From positions 43,728,307 through 43,792,306 of the forward strand of contig CM047426.1 of assembly GCA_026168455.1 (NCBI GenBank): a DNA stretch of 64,000 nucleotides, read 5' to 3'. Origin of the DNA: Theocolax elegans. Its lineage: Eukaryota > Arthropoda > Insecta > Hymenoptera > Cerocephalidae. Positions 54,601-64,000 of the stretch are shown here, piece by piece (position 1 is the stretch's first letter; each line of letters starts with the position of its first letter). Both the position numbers and the translations under genes were made by a program. The notes under the pieces were generated by a model. That model saw nothing but the letters and a program-made list of their open reading frames with translations. It made no database searches and was not told the origin of the DNA.

Positions 54601-55072
54601 AATCTTTCCTATACTTAAAAATTTATATCAGTTGTAAATGCGATGTTTAATAAGCATTTTGAGTTTATTTATTATAAAACGCGTATTCATATTTCACCGT
54701 GTATTATTGTTTTATTAGTGCGTTCAAGGCAATGTTGCTTATTTACACGTAATTGCATTATAATAACAATGAAAGGATAGTTACCGATACAATAAAGCGT
54801 CGAATTATGCAAATATTTAGCTAAACATATCCCGTGTTCAGTTATAATCATAAAACTCATCAAGTCGGTCTATTCAAGTTCAGTTAAGGTAGAACAAAAC
54901 CCTTACGCGTGAAGGAGGAGCCTAATTCAAGTACGCGTTGATTCATTGAAATATTACCATTAGTATATTATGCAACATGGGCGTAAAAAGCTGTTTTAGT
55001 CTCGCGTGCTGATCGCCGTGTCTCGCCGATCAGCACAAGGGAAAAACTCGTACGCCCGCGTTGCATACGCTA
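54601..55072. other. AT-rich spacer with a ~97 bp hairpin (54970-55066)
   Basis: ATGCAACatGGGCGTA pairs with TACGCCCgcGTTGCAT, and inside GTGCTGATCG pairs with CGATCAGCAC around a short loop. No gene. Confidence 0.7.
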
Positions 55073-55092
55073 TTTTTTGCAACAGTGTGAGT

Positions 55093-55577
55093 TAAATTTT
55101 GTTAAAACGTACAAAAATTAAGAATACAACGTAATTGAACGAGGACATCTCCGTAATAAATGAATGCAACACAAGTAGAGTGCGGGTAAGGGGGTGGAGA
55201 ACGGGTCCAGGGCTGCAAGCCTTGGTGGGGGGGGGGACTTTGCCCCCCCCCGTTAAAAAATAATTTAAAAAATGCTTTTATAAAATAAAAAAAAAAATTA
55301 TTATAAAATTTATATTAATTAGTTAAGCCCCCACCCGTACAAACAAATTTCTGCATCAAATAATGTTTAATTATTCATAAATATGAAACTGACTAAACGA
55401 TCAAATATGAAGCACAGTAATATATTTTTATCAAAGATATAAGAGAAGGGTAAATTTCTACCTGTATCAGAATATTATACCATTTATTAGTAAACATTGT
55501 GGCATATAGATATTGCAGTATATCGTAAATATAAGTATTATTACCATAAATTGTGTACATGTTATTATGAGACTTAC
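55093..55577. other. Non-coding left flank with G-run/C-run hairpin
   Basis: G10 at 55227-55236 and C9 at 55243-55251 form a 9 bp hairpin in a G-rich stretch. The rest is AT-rich with no gene. Confidence 0.6.
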
Positions 55578-55926
55578 AGTATACAGTGTAATTTGAAATA
55601 AAATGAATTTATCGTTCGGTGATATTTATATGTGTAAATTATATAATATCGATCTCTCCGAACTAAATGCTTTATTTTAGATTAAAGCAGGCCTATCGTA
55701 CTCTTTGTCCACTATGGTTGGTGGAATATAAATATCACCGAACGATAAATTCATTTTATTTCAAATAACTTGCGACTTGGTCTATTACGTCGCACTCTGG
55801 TTGGTGGTTTTTCCCACCACCAGATGGAGACGACTATCTCCCTACACTCGTTGGAGAGATCGTCGTCTTTTTTCTATATATATAGCCGCAGAACATCGAG
55901 CTGGCGTCGCCGTTCATCTTGCGCCA

Positions 55927-55993
55927 GGCGTCGAAGGTAAGATCTCCAGTTCCTTACTGAGGAGTCAAAGCTGGAGATCGAGGACGAAACGCC
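55927..55993 (+). ncRNA. Hammerhead ribozyme, unit 1 (variant)
   Basis: Core CTGAGGA, GAAA and the GTC triplet present. Stem I starts GAAGG (first pair lost) and stem II is GTCA/GGAC (3 bp). Probably weakened. Confidence 0.8.
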
Positions 55994-56330
55994 TTTAATT
56001 ATTTTAAAAGGCCGTACTCTGGGAAATTCCACCAACCATAGTGGACAAAGAGTACGATAGCCCTGCTTTAATATAAAATAAAGCATTTAGTTCGGAGAGA
56101 CCGATATTATATAATTTACACATATACATATCACCGAACGATAAATTCATTTTATTTCAAATAACTTGACTCTGGGTCTAGTACGTCGCACTCTGGCTAG
56201 TGGTTTTTCCCACCACCAGATGGAGACGACTATCTCTCTACACTCGTTGGAGAGATCATCGTCTCTTTTCTATATATAGCCGCAGAATATCTTGCTGGCG
56301 TCGCGGTTCACCTTGCGACAGGCGTCTAAG

Positions 56331-56397
56331 GTAAGATCTCCAGTTCCTTACTGAGGAGTCCAAGCTGGAGATCGAGGACGAAACGCCTTTAATTATT
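56331..56397 (+). ncRNA. Hammerhead ribozyme, unit 2 (consensus)
   Basis: Stem III GGCGT/ACGCC, cleavage predicted after GTC at 56336, stem I TAAGG/CCTTA, CTGAGGA, stem II GTCC/GGAC, GAAA. Loop I GATCTCCAG and loop II CTGGAGATC are perfectly complementary. Confidence 0.93.
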
Positions 56398-56714
56398 TAA
56401 AAAGGCCGTGCTCTGGGAAATTTCACCAACCATAGTGGACAAAGAGTACGATAGGCCTGCTTTATTCTAAAATAAAGCATTTATTTCGGAGAGACCGATA
56501 TTATATAATTTACACATATAAATATCACCGAACGATAAATTCATTTTATTTCAAATAACTTGCGACTGGGTCTAGTACGTCGCACTCTGGCTGGTGGTTT
56601 TCCCCACCACCAGATGGAGACGACTATCTCTCTACACTCGTTGGAGATCATCGTCTCTTTTCTATATATATAGCCGCAGAATATCTTGCTAGCCTCGCGG
56701 TTCATCTTGCGACA

Positions 56715-56781
56715 GGCGTCTAAGGTAAGATCTCCACTTCCTTACTGAGGAGTCCAAGCTGGAGATCGAGGACGAAACGCC
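56715..56781 (+). ncRNA. Hammerhead ribozyme, unit 3
   Basis: All core and stems intact; loop I reads GATCTCCAC (one loop-loop pair lost). Almost identical to unit 4. Confidence 0.92.
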
Positions 56782-57110
56782 TTTAATTATTTAAAAAGGC
56801 CGTACTCTGGGAAATTCCACCAACCATAGTGGAGAAAGAGTACGATAGGCCTGCTTTAATCTAAAATTAAGCTTTTAGTTCGAAGAGACCGATATTATAT
56901 TATTTACACATATAAATATCACAGAACGATAAATTAATTTTATTTCAAATAACTTGCGACTCGGTCTAATACGTCGCACTCTGGCTGGTGGTTTTTCCCA
57001 CCACTAGATGGAGACGACTATCTCTCTACACTCGTTGGAGATCATCGTCTCTTTTCTATATATATATAGCCGCAGAATATCTTGCTAGCCTCGCGGTTCA
57101 TCTTGCGACA

Positions 57111-57177
57111 GGCGTCTAAGGTAAGATCTCCACTTCCTTACTGAGGAGTCCAAGCTGGAGATCGAGGACGAAACGCC
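57111..57177 (+). ncRNA. Hammerhead ribozyme, unit 4
   Basis: All core and stems intact; loop I GATCTCCAC. Confidence 0.92.
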
Positions 57178-57505
57178 TTTAATTATTTAAAAAGGCCGTA
57201 CTCTGGGAAATTCCACCAACCATAGTGGAGAAAGAGTACGATAGGCCTGCTTTAATCTAAAATTAAGCTTTTAGTTCGAAGAGACCGATATTATATTATT
57301 TACACATATAAATATCACAGAACGATAAATTAATTTTATTTCAAATAACTTGCGACTCGGTCTAATACGTCGCACTCTGGCTGGTGGTTTTTCCACCACT
57401 AGATGGAGACGACTATCTCTCTACACTCGTTGGAGATCATCGTCTCTTTTCTATATATATATAGCCGCAGAATATCTTGCTAGCGTCGCGGTTCATCTTG
57501 CGACA

Positions 57506-57572
57506 GGCGTCTAAGGTAAGATCTCCAGTTCCTTACTGAGGAGTCCAAGCTGGAGATCGAGGACGAAACGCC
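57506..57572 (+). ncRNA. Hammerhead ribozyme, unit 5 (consensus)
   Basis: All core, stems and the 9 nt loop-loop complementarity intact. Confidence 0.93.
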
Positions 57573-57903
57573 TTTAATTATTTTAAAAGGCCGTACTTTG
57601 GGAAATTCCACCAACCACAGTGGACAAAGACTACGATAGGCCTGCTTTAATATAAAATAAAGCATTTAGTTCGGAGAGACCGATATTATAAAATTTACAC
57701 ATATAAATATCACCGAACGATAAATTCATTTTATTTCAAATAACTTGCGACTCGGGTCTAGTACGTCGCACTCTGGCTGGTGGTTTTTCCCCACCACCAG
57801 ATGGAGACGACTATCTCCCTACACTCGTTGGAGAGATCATCGTCTCTTTTCTATATATATAGCCGCAGAATATCTTGCTAGCGTCGCGGTTCATCTTGCG
57901 ACA

Positions 57904-57970
57904 GGCGTCTAAGGTAAGATCTCCACTTCCTTACTGAGGAGTCCAAGCTGGAGATCGAGGACGAAACGCC
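57904..57970 (+). ncRNA. Hammerhead ribozyme, unit 6
   Basis: All core and stems intact; loop I GATCTCCAC. Confidence 0.92.
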
Positions 57971-58299
57971 TTTAATTATTTAAAAGGCCGTACTCTGGGA
58001 AATTCCACCAACCATAGTGGACAAAGAGTACGATAGGCCTGCTTTAATCTAAAATAAGCATTTTAGTTCGAAGAGACCGATATTATATAATTTACACATA
58101 TAAATATCACCGAACGATAAATTCATTTTATTTCAAATAACTTGCGACTCGGTCTAATACGTCGCACTCTGGCTGGTGGTTTTTCCCCACCACTAGATGG
58201 AGACGACTATCTCTCTACACTCGTTGGAGATCATCGTCTCTTTTCTATATATATATAGCCGCAGAATATCTTGCTAGCGTCGCGGTTCATCTTGCGACA

Positions 58300-58366
58300 G
58301 GCGTCTAAGGTAAGATCTCCAGTTCCTTACTGAGGAGTCCAAGCTGGAGATCGAGGACGAAACGCC
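58300..58366 (+). ncRNA. Hammerhead ribozyme, unit 7 (consensus)
   Basis: All core, stems and loop-loop complementarity intact. Confidence 0.93.
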
Positions 58367-58695
58367 TTTAATTATTTTAAAAGGCCGTACTCTGGGAAAT
58401 TCCACCAACCACTAGTGGACAAAGACTACGATAGGCCTGCTTTAATCTAAATTAAGCATTTTAGTTCGGAGAGACCGATATTATAATATTTACACATATA
58501 AATATCACCGAACGATAAATTAATTTTATTTCAAATAACTTGCGACTCGGTCTATACGTCGCACTCTGGCTGGTGGTTTTTCCCACCACCAGATGGAGAC
58601 GACTATCTCCCTACACTCGTTGGAGAGATCATCGTCTCTTTTCTATATATATAGCCGCAGAATATCTTGCTAGCGTCGCGGTTCATCTTGCGACA

Positions 58696-58762
58696 GGCGT
58701 CTAAGGTAAGATCTCCAGTTCCTTACTGTGGAGTCCAAGCTGGAGATCGAGGACGAAACGCC
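58696..58762 (+). ncRNA. Hammerhead ribozyme, unit 8 (core mutant)
   Basis: Core reads CTGTGGA: the invariant A of CUGANGA is T, so self-cleavage should be lost. Stems intact. Confidence 0.88.
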
Positions 58763-59092
58763 TTTAATTATTTTAAAACGCCGTACTTTGGGAAATTCCA
58801 CCAACCATAGTGGACAAAGAGTACGATAGCCCTGCTTTAATATAAAATAAAGCATTTAGTTCGGAGAGACCGATATTATATAATTTACACATATACATAT
58901 CACCGAACGATAAATTCATTTTATTTCAAATAACTTGCGACTCGGGTCTAGTACGTCGCACTCTGGCTGGTGGTTTTTCCCCACCACCAGATGGAGACGA
59001 CTATCTCCTCTACACTCGTTGGAGATCATCGTCTCTTTTCTATATATATAGCCGCAGAATATCTTGCTAGCCTCGCGGTTCATCTTGCGACA

Positions 59093-59159
59093 GGCGTCTA
59101 AGGTAAGATCTCCACTTCCTTACTGAGGAGTCCAAGCTGGAGATCGAGGACGAAACGCC
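59093..59159 (+). ncRNA. Hammerhead ribozyme, unit 9
   Basis: All core and stems intact; loop I GATCTCCAC. Confidence 0.92.
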
Positions 59160-59486
59160 TTTAATTATTTTAAAAGGCCGTACTCTGGGAAATTCCACCA
59201 ACCATAGTGGAGAAAGAGTACGATAGGCCTGCTTTAATCTAAAATTAAGCTTTTAGTTCGGAGAGACCGATATTATATTATTTACACATATAAATATCAC
59301 AGAACGATAAATTAATTTTATTTCAAATAACTTGCGACTCGGTCTAATACGTCGCACTCTGGCTGGTGGTTTTTCCCACCACCAGATGGAGACGACTATC
59401 TCTCTACACTCGTTGGAGATCATCGTCTCTTTTCTATATATATAGCCGCAGAATATCTTGCTAGCGTCGCGGTTCATCTTGCGACA

Positions 59487-59553
59487 GGCGTCTAAGGTAA
59501 GATCTCCAGTTCCTTACTGTGGAGTCCAAGCTGGAGATCGAGGACGAAACGCC
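59487..59553 (+). ncRNA. Hammerhead ribozyme, unit 10 (core mutant)
   Basis: Same CTGTGGA core change as unit 8 and the same neighbouring variant (AAAACGCCGTACTTTGG). Confidence 0.88.
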
Positions 59554-59882
59554 TTTAATTATTTTAAAACGCCGTACTTTGGGAAATTCCACCAACCATA
59601 GTGGACAAAGAGTACGATAGCCCTGCTTTAATATAAAATAAAGCATTTAGTTCGGAGAGACCGATATTATATAATTTACACATATACATATCACCGAACG
59701 ATAAATTCATTTCATTTCAACTAACTTGCGACTCGGTCTATTACGTCGCACTCTGGCTGGTGGTTTTTCCTACCACCAGATGCAGACGACTATCTCCCTA
59801 CACTCGTTGGAGATATCATCGTCTCTTTTCTATATATATAGCCGCAGAATATCTTGCTAGCGTCGCGGTTCATCTTGCGACA

Positions 59883-59949
59883 GGCGTCTAAGGTAAGATC
59901 TCCACTTCCTTACTGAGGAGTCCAAGCTGGAGATCGAGGACGAAACGCT
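59883..59949 (+). ncRNA. Hammerhead ribozyme, unit 11
   Basis: Core intact; stem III is GGCGT/ACGCT with a terminal G-U pair; loop I GATCTCCAC. Confidence 0.9.
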
Positions 59950-60276
59950 TTTAATTATTTTAAAAGGCCGTACTCTGGGAAATTCCACCAACCATAGTGG
60001 AGAAAGAGTACGACAGGCCTGCTTTAATCTAAAATTAAGCTTTTAGTTCGGAGAGACCGATATTATATTATTTACACATATAAATATCACAGAACGATAA
60101 ATTAATTTTATTTCAAATAACTTGACTCTGGGTCTAGTACGTCGCACTCTGGCTAGTGGTTTTTCCCACCACCAGATGGAGACGACTATCTCTCTACACT
60201 CGTTGGAGAGATCATCGTCTCTTTTCTATATATAGCCGCAGAATATCTTGCTGGCGTCGCGGTTCACCTTGCGACA

Positions 60277-60343
60277 GGCGTCTAAGGTAAGATCTCCAGT
60301 TCCTTACTGAGGAGTCCAAGCTGGAGATCGAGGACGAAACGCC
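60277..60343 (+). ncRNA. Hammerhead ribozyme, unit 12 (consensus)
   Basis: All core, stems and loop-loop complementarity intact. The surrounding unit is almost identical to unit 13. Confidence 0.93.
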
Positions 60344-60671
60344 TTTAATTATTTTAAAAGGCCGTACTCTGGGAAATTCCACCAACCATAGTGGACAAAG
60401 AGTACGATAAGCTTGCTTTAATCTAAAATTAAGCTTTTAGTTCGGAGAGACCGATATTATATTATTTACACATATAAATATCACCGAACGATAAATTAAT
60501 TTTATTTCAAATAACTTGCGACTCGGTCTAATACGTCGCACTCTGGCTGGTGTTTTTCCCACCTCCAGATGGAGACGACTGTCTTTCTACACTCGTTGGA
60601 GAGATCGTCGTCTTTTTTCTATATATATAGCCGCAGAATATCTTGCTGGCGTCGCGGTTCACCTTGCGACA

Positions 60672-60738
60672 GGCGTCTAAGGTAAGATCTCCAGTTCCTT
60701 ACTGAGGAGTCCAAGCTGGAGATCGAGGACGAAACGCC
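60672..60738 (+). ncRNA. Hammerhead ribozyme, unit 13 (consensus)
   Basis: All core, stems and loop-loop complementarity intact. Confidence 0.93.
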
Positions 60739-61066
60739 TTTAATTATTTTAAAAGGCCGTACTCTGGGAAATTCCACCAACCATAGTGGACAAAGAGTAC
60801 GATAAGCTTGCTTTAATCTAAAATTAAGCTTTTAGTTCGGAGAGACCGATATTATATTATTTACACATATAAATATCACCGAACGATAAATTAATTTTAT
60901 TTCAAATAACTTGCGACTCGGTCTAATACGTCGCACTCTGGCTGGTGTTTTTCCCACCTCCAGATGGAGACGACTGTCTTTCTACACTCGTTGGAGAGAT
61001 CGTCGTCTTTTTTCTATATATATAGCCGCAGAACATCGAGCTGGCGTCGCAGTTCATCTTGCGACA

Positions 61067-61133
61067 GGCGTCTAAGGTAAGATCTCCAGTTCCTTACTGA
61101 GGAGTCAAAGCTAGAGATCGAGGACGAAACGCC
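61067..61133 (+). ncRNA. Hammerhead ribozyme, unit 14 (variant)
   Basis: Core and stem I intact; stem II GTCA/GGAC as in unit 1; loop II CTAGAGATC (one loop-loop mismatch). Confidence 0.85.
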
Positions 61134-61273
61134 TTTAATTATTTTAAAGGGCCGTACTCTGGGAAATTCCACCAACCATAGTGGACAAAGAGTACGATAG
61201 CCCTGCTTTAATATAAAATAAAGCATTTAGTTCGGAGAGACCGATATTATATAATTTACAAGTATACAGTGTA

Positions 61274-62097
61274 GTTTAAAATCAAAAATAAAAATTTTCA
61301 CATTTTACTTTCGCAAGTTGTAAAATTGATTTTTAGTTACAGTGTTTTAAAAAGTACCTTTTTACTACCTAATATCGAGGACCAAAATCCAATTTTACTC
61401 ACACTGTTGCAAAAATAATATTTCGATTTTGATTTTCTAAGCAGCAAAGTTTGTTAAGCGTGCGAATATTTCTTAATTTTAGATTTAGTTATAATCGAAC
61501 GGTCAAACAGAGAAGATCATTCTGTCTCTTGTAAATAGGCAAAAATAAACTTGTTATAATGCACTTCAGACTTTTATTATTCCATCGATCTATAGGTGCA
61601 TCCGATTACTGTCGCGTGCACAGCAGTTTTCCATACTCTTGATATTTGAGTATCTGAGAGTTTTGCCTAGTCACTTCTAAACAATGTCCTTCAACCCGGA
61701 CAAAAGAAAAGTTGAATCGCAAGTTTTGAAGTACGATTCGCAAGTTTATTTGCGTCAAGTCGATCGGTGTCAAATCTTCAAGTGTATGCAGTTCTAATGT
61801 GAGTTTACAACACATTCGCAGACGACATCGAAAGTAATACAAAATCGCAATCTATAGTTCGAGTAACTCAATCGATAAGACAACGGCCAACCCAACTGTG
61901 AGAATTACAAGGCCGTCCAATACGTTGATACTACACGACGTTCATCAACGAGACGATTAACGCAGTAAAACCAAGGTTTTTAACGAAGCAATCATGCAAC
62001 ACCGCGTCATAATCAAAGCTAATTAATCTCGTGAATTTTCCATATACTTTTCTATCCTTTGCTTCAATTTCAAAATTTAAGATATTCGATTAATTTG
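61274..62097 (+). other. Flank and probable 5' LTR/leader of the right-hand BEL/Pao element
   Basis: AT-rich to 61450. A polyadenylation-like AAAATAAA near 61548 suggests an LTR, but I could not place its ends or the primer site. Confidence 0.35.
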
Positions 62098-62868
62098 AAA
62101 ATGCCAGATAACGACGTAATTAGGGATCTCAAAGCCCAACGGGGTGTAGTTAAAACTAAAAAAAAAATCATGAATTTTCTAAACGATACTTCAAATATGG
62201 AAAGAAAAACGGAGATTAAAGTAAGGTTAGTATGAATCGAACCACTTTTAAATGAATTTGAAAATTTTACAAAACAAATTGACGCGATTACCGTAGATCA
62301 AACTAATAAATTTGACGATTTCGAAAGGGTATTTTATAAAATTATAAATAAGGCATACGATTTAATAGAGAATCAAAATGTAGTTAGACCACAAGCTATA
62401 TGCGTTATGAATGCAAATTTAAATGAAGATTCACAGCTTCGTCTACCGCCTATTGAATTTACTACGTTCGACGGTGCATTCGATAAATGGCTATCCTTTT
62501 CTATACAATTCAATTCAATGGTTTACGTTAATTTTAGCATAAACACTATTCAGAAACTATATTATTTAAAGAGTTGCTTAAAAAAAGAAGCTGAAGATAT
62601 TATAAGTTTACCCGAATTAATTGAGGAAAATTATAAAGTCTCACTACAACTATTAAAAGAGCGTTACGGCATCAAACGCATTATTATTCAAAAGCACGTT
62701 AGGACTCTTATGATTTTAGTATTGATTAATAGAGAATCTGCGCATGATCTGCGCAAATTCATCGATTTAATTAATGAGCATTTACGCGCTCTTAAGTCAT
62801 TAGGTCCACCCAATGAATCATGAGACACGTTATTAATTCATTCACTCACGACTAAATTAGATCGTGCT
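62098..62868 (+). pseudogene. BEL/Pao (second family) Gag, DUF1759-type, with stops
   Basis: An ATG at 62098 opens MPDNDVIRDL, broken by TGA near 62233. The frame 62407-62823 holds the DUF1759-type core: LPPIEFTTFDGAFDKWLSFS, QKLYYLKSCLKKEAEDII, LLKERYGIKRIIIQKHV, LRKFIDLINEHLRALKSLG. It ends in TGA at 62821-62823; the same frame continues with DTLLIHSLTTKLD. Sequence differs clearly from the 19-25 kb BEL/Pao, so it is another family and on the opposite strand. Confidence 0.85.
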
Positions 62869-62879
62869 TCGCATCAAGA

Positions 62880-63383
62880 ATGGGAAAAAAATCAGTTACC
62901 GATGCGGAAATACCGAATATGAAGGAGTTTATGTCGTTTTCGGTACAACGTTGTCCAGTTTTCCGGGTAACAAGTATCAACCTTCCTGCCAAAATAAACG
63001 TATCCGCAAAACCTAATAGCGGAAAAAACAAGTGTGAAACGTTAAGAGCACTTCAAGTCGAAGAACGTCTTGGAAGTGTAAAATCAAGCAATCTATGCTT
63101 TAATTGTTTACGCCCTGGCCACGTGAATTCTGATTGTAAATGGTCAGGCTGTAAAAAATGCGGTAAGAAGCAGAATACGATGCTTTACTACGAGGTAAAA
63201 GAAATTAATAAAGTAAGTAGCGGTCACTCAATTACTGAGCAACAAGAAACGTTAACCACAAATTTTAATGGTCTAGTCAGCAAAGCTCGCAACGCACATA
63301 TTTCACCACAATCAGTGCTTTCGACTGCCGTGGTTAATGTAAAAAATAAGGGCGGAAAGCTCGTGCAAACTCGCGTTTATTAG
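62880..63383 (+). pseudogene. BEL/Pao (second family) zinc-knuckle region
   Basis: C-terminal Gag with LCFNCLRPGHVNSDC and a second Cys-rich stretch CKKCGKKQNT. The frame terminates at 63381-63383; one base out of frame, LLDSGAQFNFI (retropepsin active site with the DSG triad) begins at about 63375, so a frameshift separates Gag and protease. Confidence 0.85.
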
Positions 63384-64000
63384 ATAGTGGAGCTCAGTTC
63401 AATTTTATAATGGAACGAATTGTTCAAACAAGTGCCGCAGAAACAAATTGATATTCAAGTAGAAACGTTGAATCAAGTAGAAACGCGCGTAAAACATTCA
63501 GTGCAAGTTGAAATCCAATCACGATGCACAAACTATAAAGAAAATCTCGATTTCCTTGTGTTACCGAATATTTGCAATCATTTACCAAGTGAGTTCATTG
63601 ATAAACGTATTATTAGCATACCGCAAAGAAAACCGTTAGCTGACCCCGAATTCAATAAACCAAAGGAAATTGATGCGCTAATAGGAGTTGTATTATTTTA
63701 TCACTTGCTATCCGTTGGACAAGAAAAGATACCAGGATTCACAGCTTTGTGGCAAGAAACAAAGCTAGGTCGGATACTGGCCTGTAAAATTAACGCGCTC
63801 AATCAGTTGCTAAAATCTACTCAATGCATGCTTGTATTTCACGCCCTCCATAAAGCGATTAACAAATTTTGAAAAATAGAAGAGGTAGAAAGCAAGAAAG
63901 TTTTATCCGGAGAGGAGTATAAAGTCGGGCAGCATTTTAAAAATACTACCGCGCGTGACCATGTTACGGGTCAATATACGGTAATATTACCCTTTAATGA
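63384..64000 (+). pseudogene. BEL/Pao (second family) protease and RT start, cut by window
   Basis: The frame 63420-63872 contains LDFLVLPNICNHLPSEFID and IDALIGVVLFYHLL (protease C-terminal motif) and ALWQETKLGRILA. After a TGA near 63870 the RT N-terminal segment (KNTTARDHVTGQYTVILPF) runs to the edge. Confidence 0.82.

Larger units (their letters stand above)
55591..61260 (+). mobile_element. Hammerhead retrozyme-like tandem array, 14 units of ~395 bp
   Basis: Fourteen head-to-tail units, each with one hammerhead (starts 55927 to 61067, spacing 384-404). The first 137 bp (55591-55727) are an inverted partial unit. Perfect 13 bp repeats AGTATACAGTGTA flank it (55578-55590, 61261-61273). 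Each unit also has a CTGGTGG/CCACCAG hairpin, a GAGACGA/TCGTCTC hairpin, a TATA-like CTATATATATAG about 45 nt before the cleavage site, the ribozyme, and a CGTACTCT/AGAGTACG hairpin (inner CCAC/GTGG). Antisense 61-70 codon frames recur only because the unit repeats. No protein is encoded. Confidence 0.95.
55074..61415. mobile_element. Possible host DNA element: 19 bp terminal inverted repeats around the array
   Basis: TTTTTGCAACAGTGTGAGT at 55074-55092 is exactly complementary to 61397-61415. Removing the array insertion leaves a non-coding element of about 0.66 kb. Flanking TA on both sides would fit a mariner-type duplication, but this is weak. Confidence 0.5.

Noticed and set aside
55933..55942. 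GTAAGAT in each unit read as a splice donor of a spliced-leader-like or snRNA gene
   Set aside because: No Sm-binding site or trans-splicing acceptor logic is visible; the same bases are fully explained as hammerhead stem I and loop I.
55874..61226. Recurring antisense reading frames of 61-74 codons across the array
   Set aside because: They repeat only because the ~395 bp unit repeats, differ in length between units, run antisense to the ribozyme, and show no domain.

Overview
This is a transposon-dense, AT-rich eukaryotic segment, most likely from an arthropod and probably an insect (perhaps a hymenopteran; that last step is a guess). Evidence: nested non-LTR, LTR, Penelope-like and Helitron elements typical of insect genomes, spliced-gene signals, microsatellites, and one intron-bounded receptor-tyrosine-kinase exon. 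I saw no rRNA, tRNA, CRISPR array or prokaryotic operon. Almost every long reading frame belongs to a mobile element, and most are broken.

Layout. 1-7615: two CR1-like LINEs on the minus strand, head to tail, each with its 5' end against a (TC)n tract. 8034-8830: satellite with a ~200 bp unit made of two ~100 bp monomers. 9-13 kb: direct repeats and a cluster of long palindromes, including a 419 bp foldback ending in TTAA. 13-19.2 kb: AT-rich, with a decayed acidic reading frame of unknown origin. 19409-25945: a BEL/Pao retrotransposon (minus) with ~99% identical LTRs. 26595-31103: an R1-clade-like LINE (plus) with a 15 bp target duplication, itself carrying a short nested insert. 31-36 kb: decayed Ty3/Gypsy sequence. 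36843-37123: kinase exon, the only convincing host gene piece. 39.0-51.1 kb: Helitron relic (minus) split by an inverted Penelope-like cluster (39502-45080) and by LTR-like repeats. 51.2-54.5 kb: an internally deleted Gypsy element (minus). 55591-61260: the main discovery. From 62.1 kb to the end: a second, different BEL/Pao element (plus), cut by the window edge.

The main discovery is an array of 14 units of ~395 bp, each holding a hammerhead self-cleaving ribozyme fold (type III topology, helix III open). GGCGT pairs with ACGCC, TAAGG with CCTTA, GTCC with GGAC, around CTGAGGA and GAAA, with a GTC cleavage triplet. The loops of stems I and II are complementary over 9 nt. The whole array sits between perfect 13 bp direct repeats and begins with an inverted partial unit, as in LINE-type 5' inversion. 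A 141 bp piece of the same unit sits inside the R1-like LINE at 29812-29952 between perfect 15 bp target duplications, and ends at essentially the same 3' terminus (AATTTACA). Together these look like a retrozyme: a non-coding, ribozyme-processed RNA that is reverse transcribed and inserted by another element's machinery. The Penelope-like element in the window is a candidate helper (inference).
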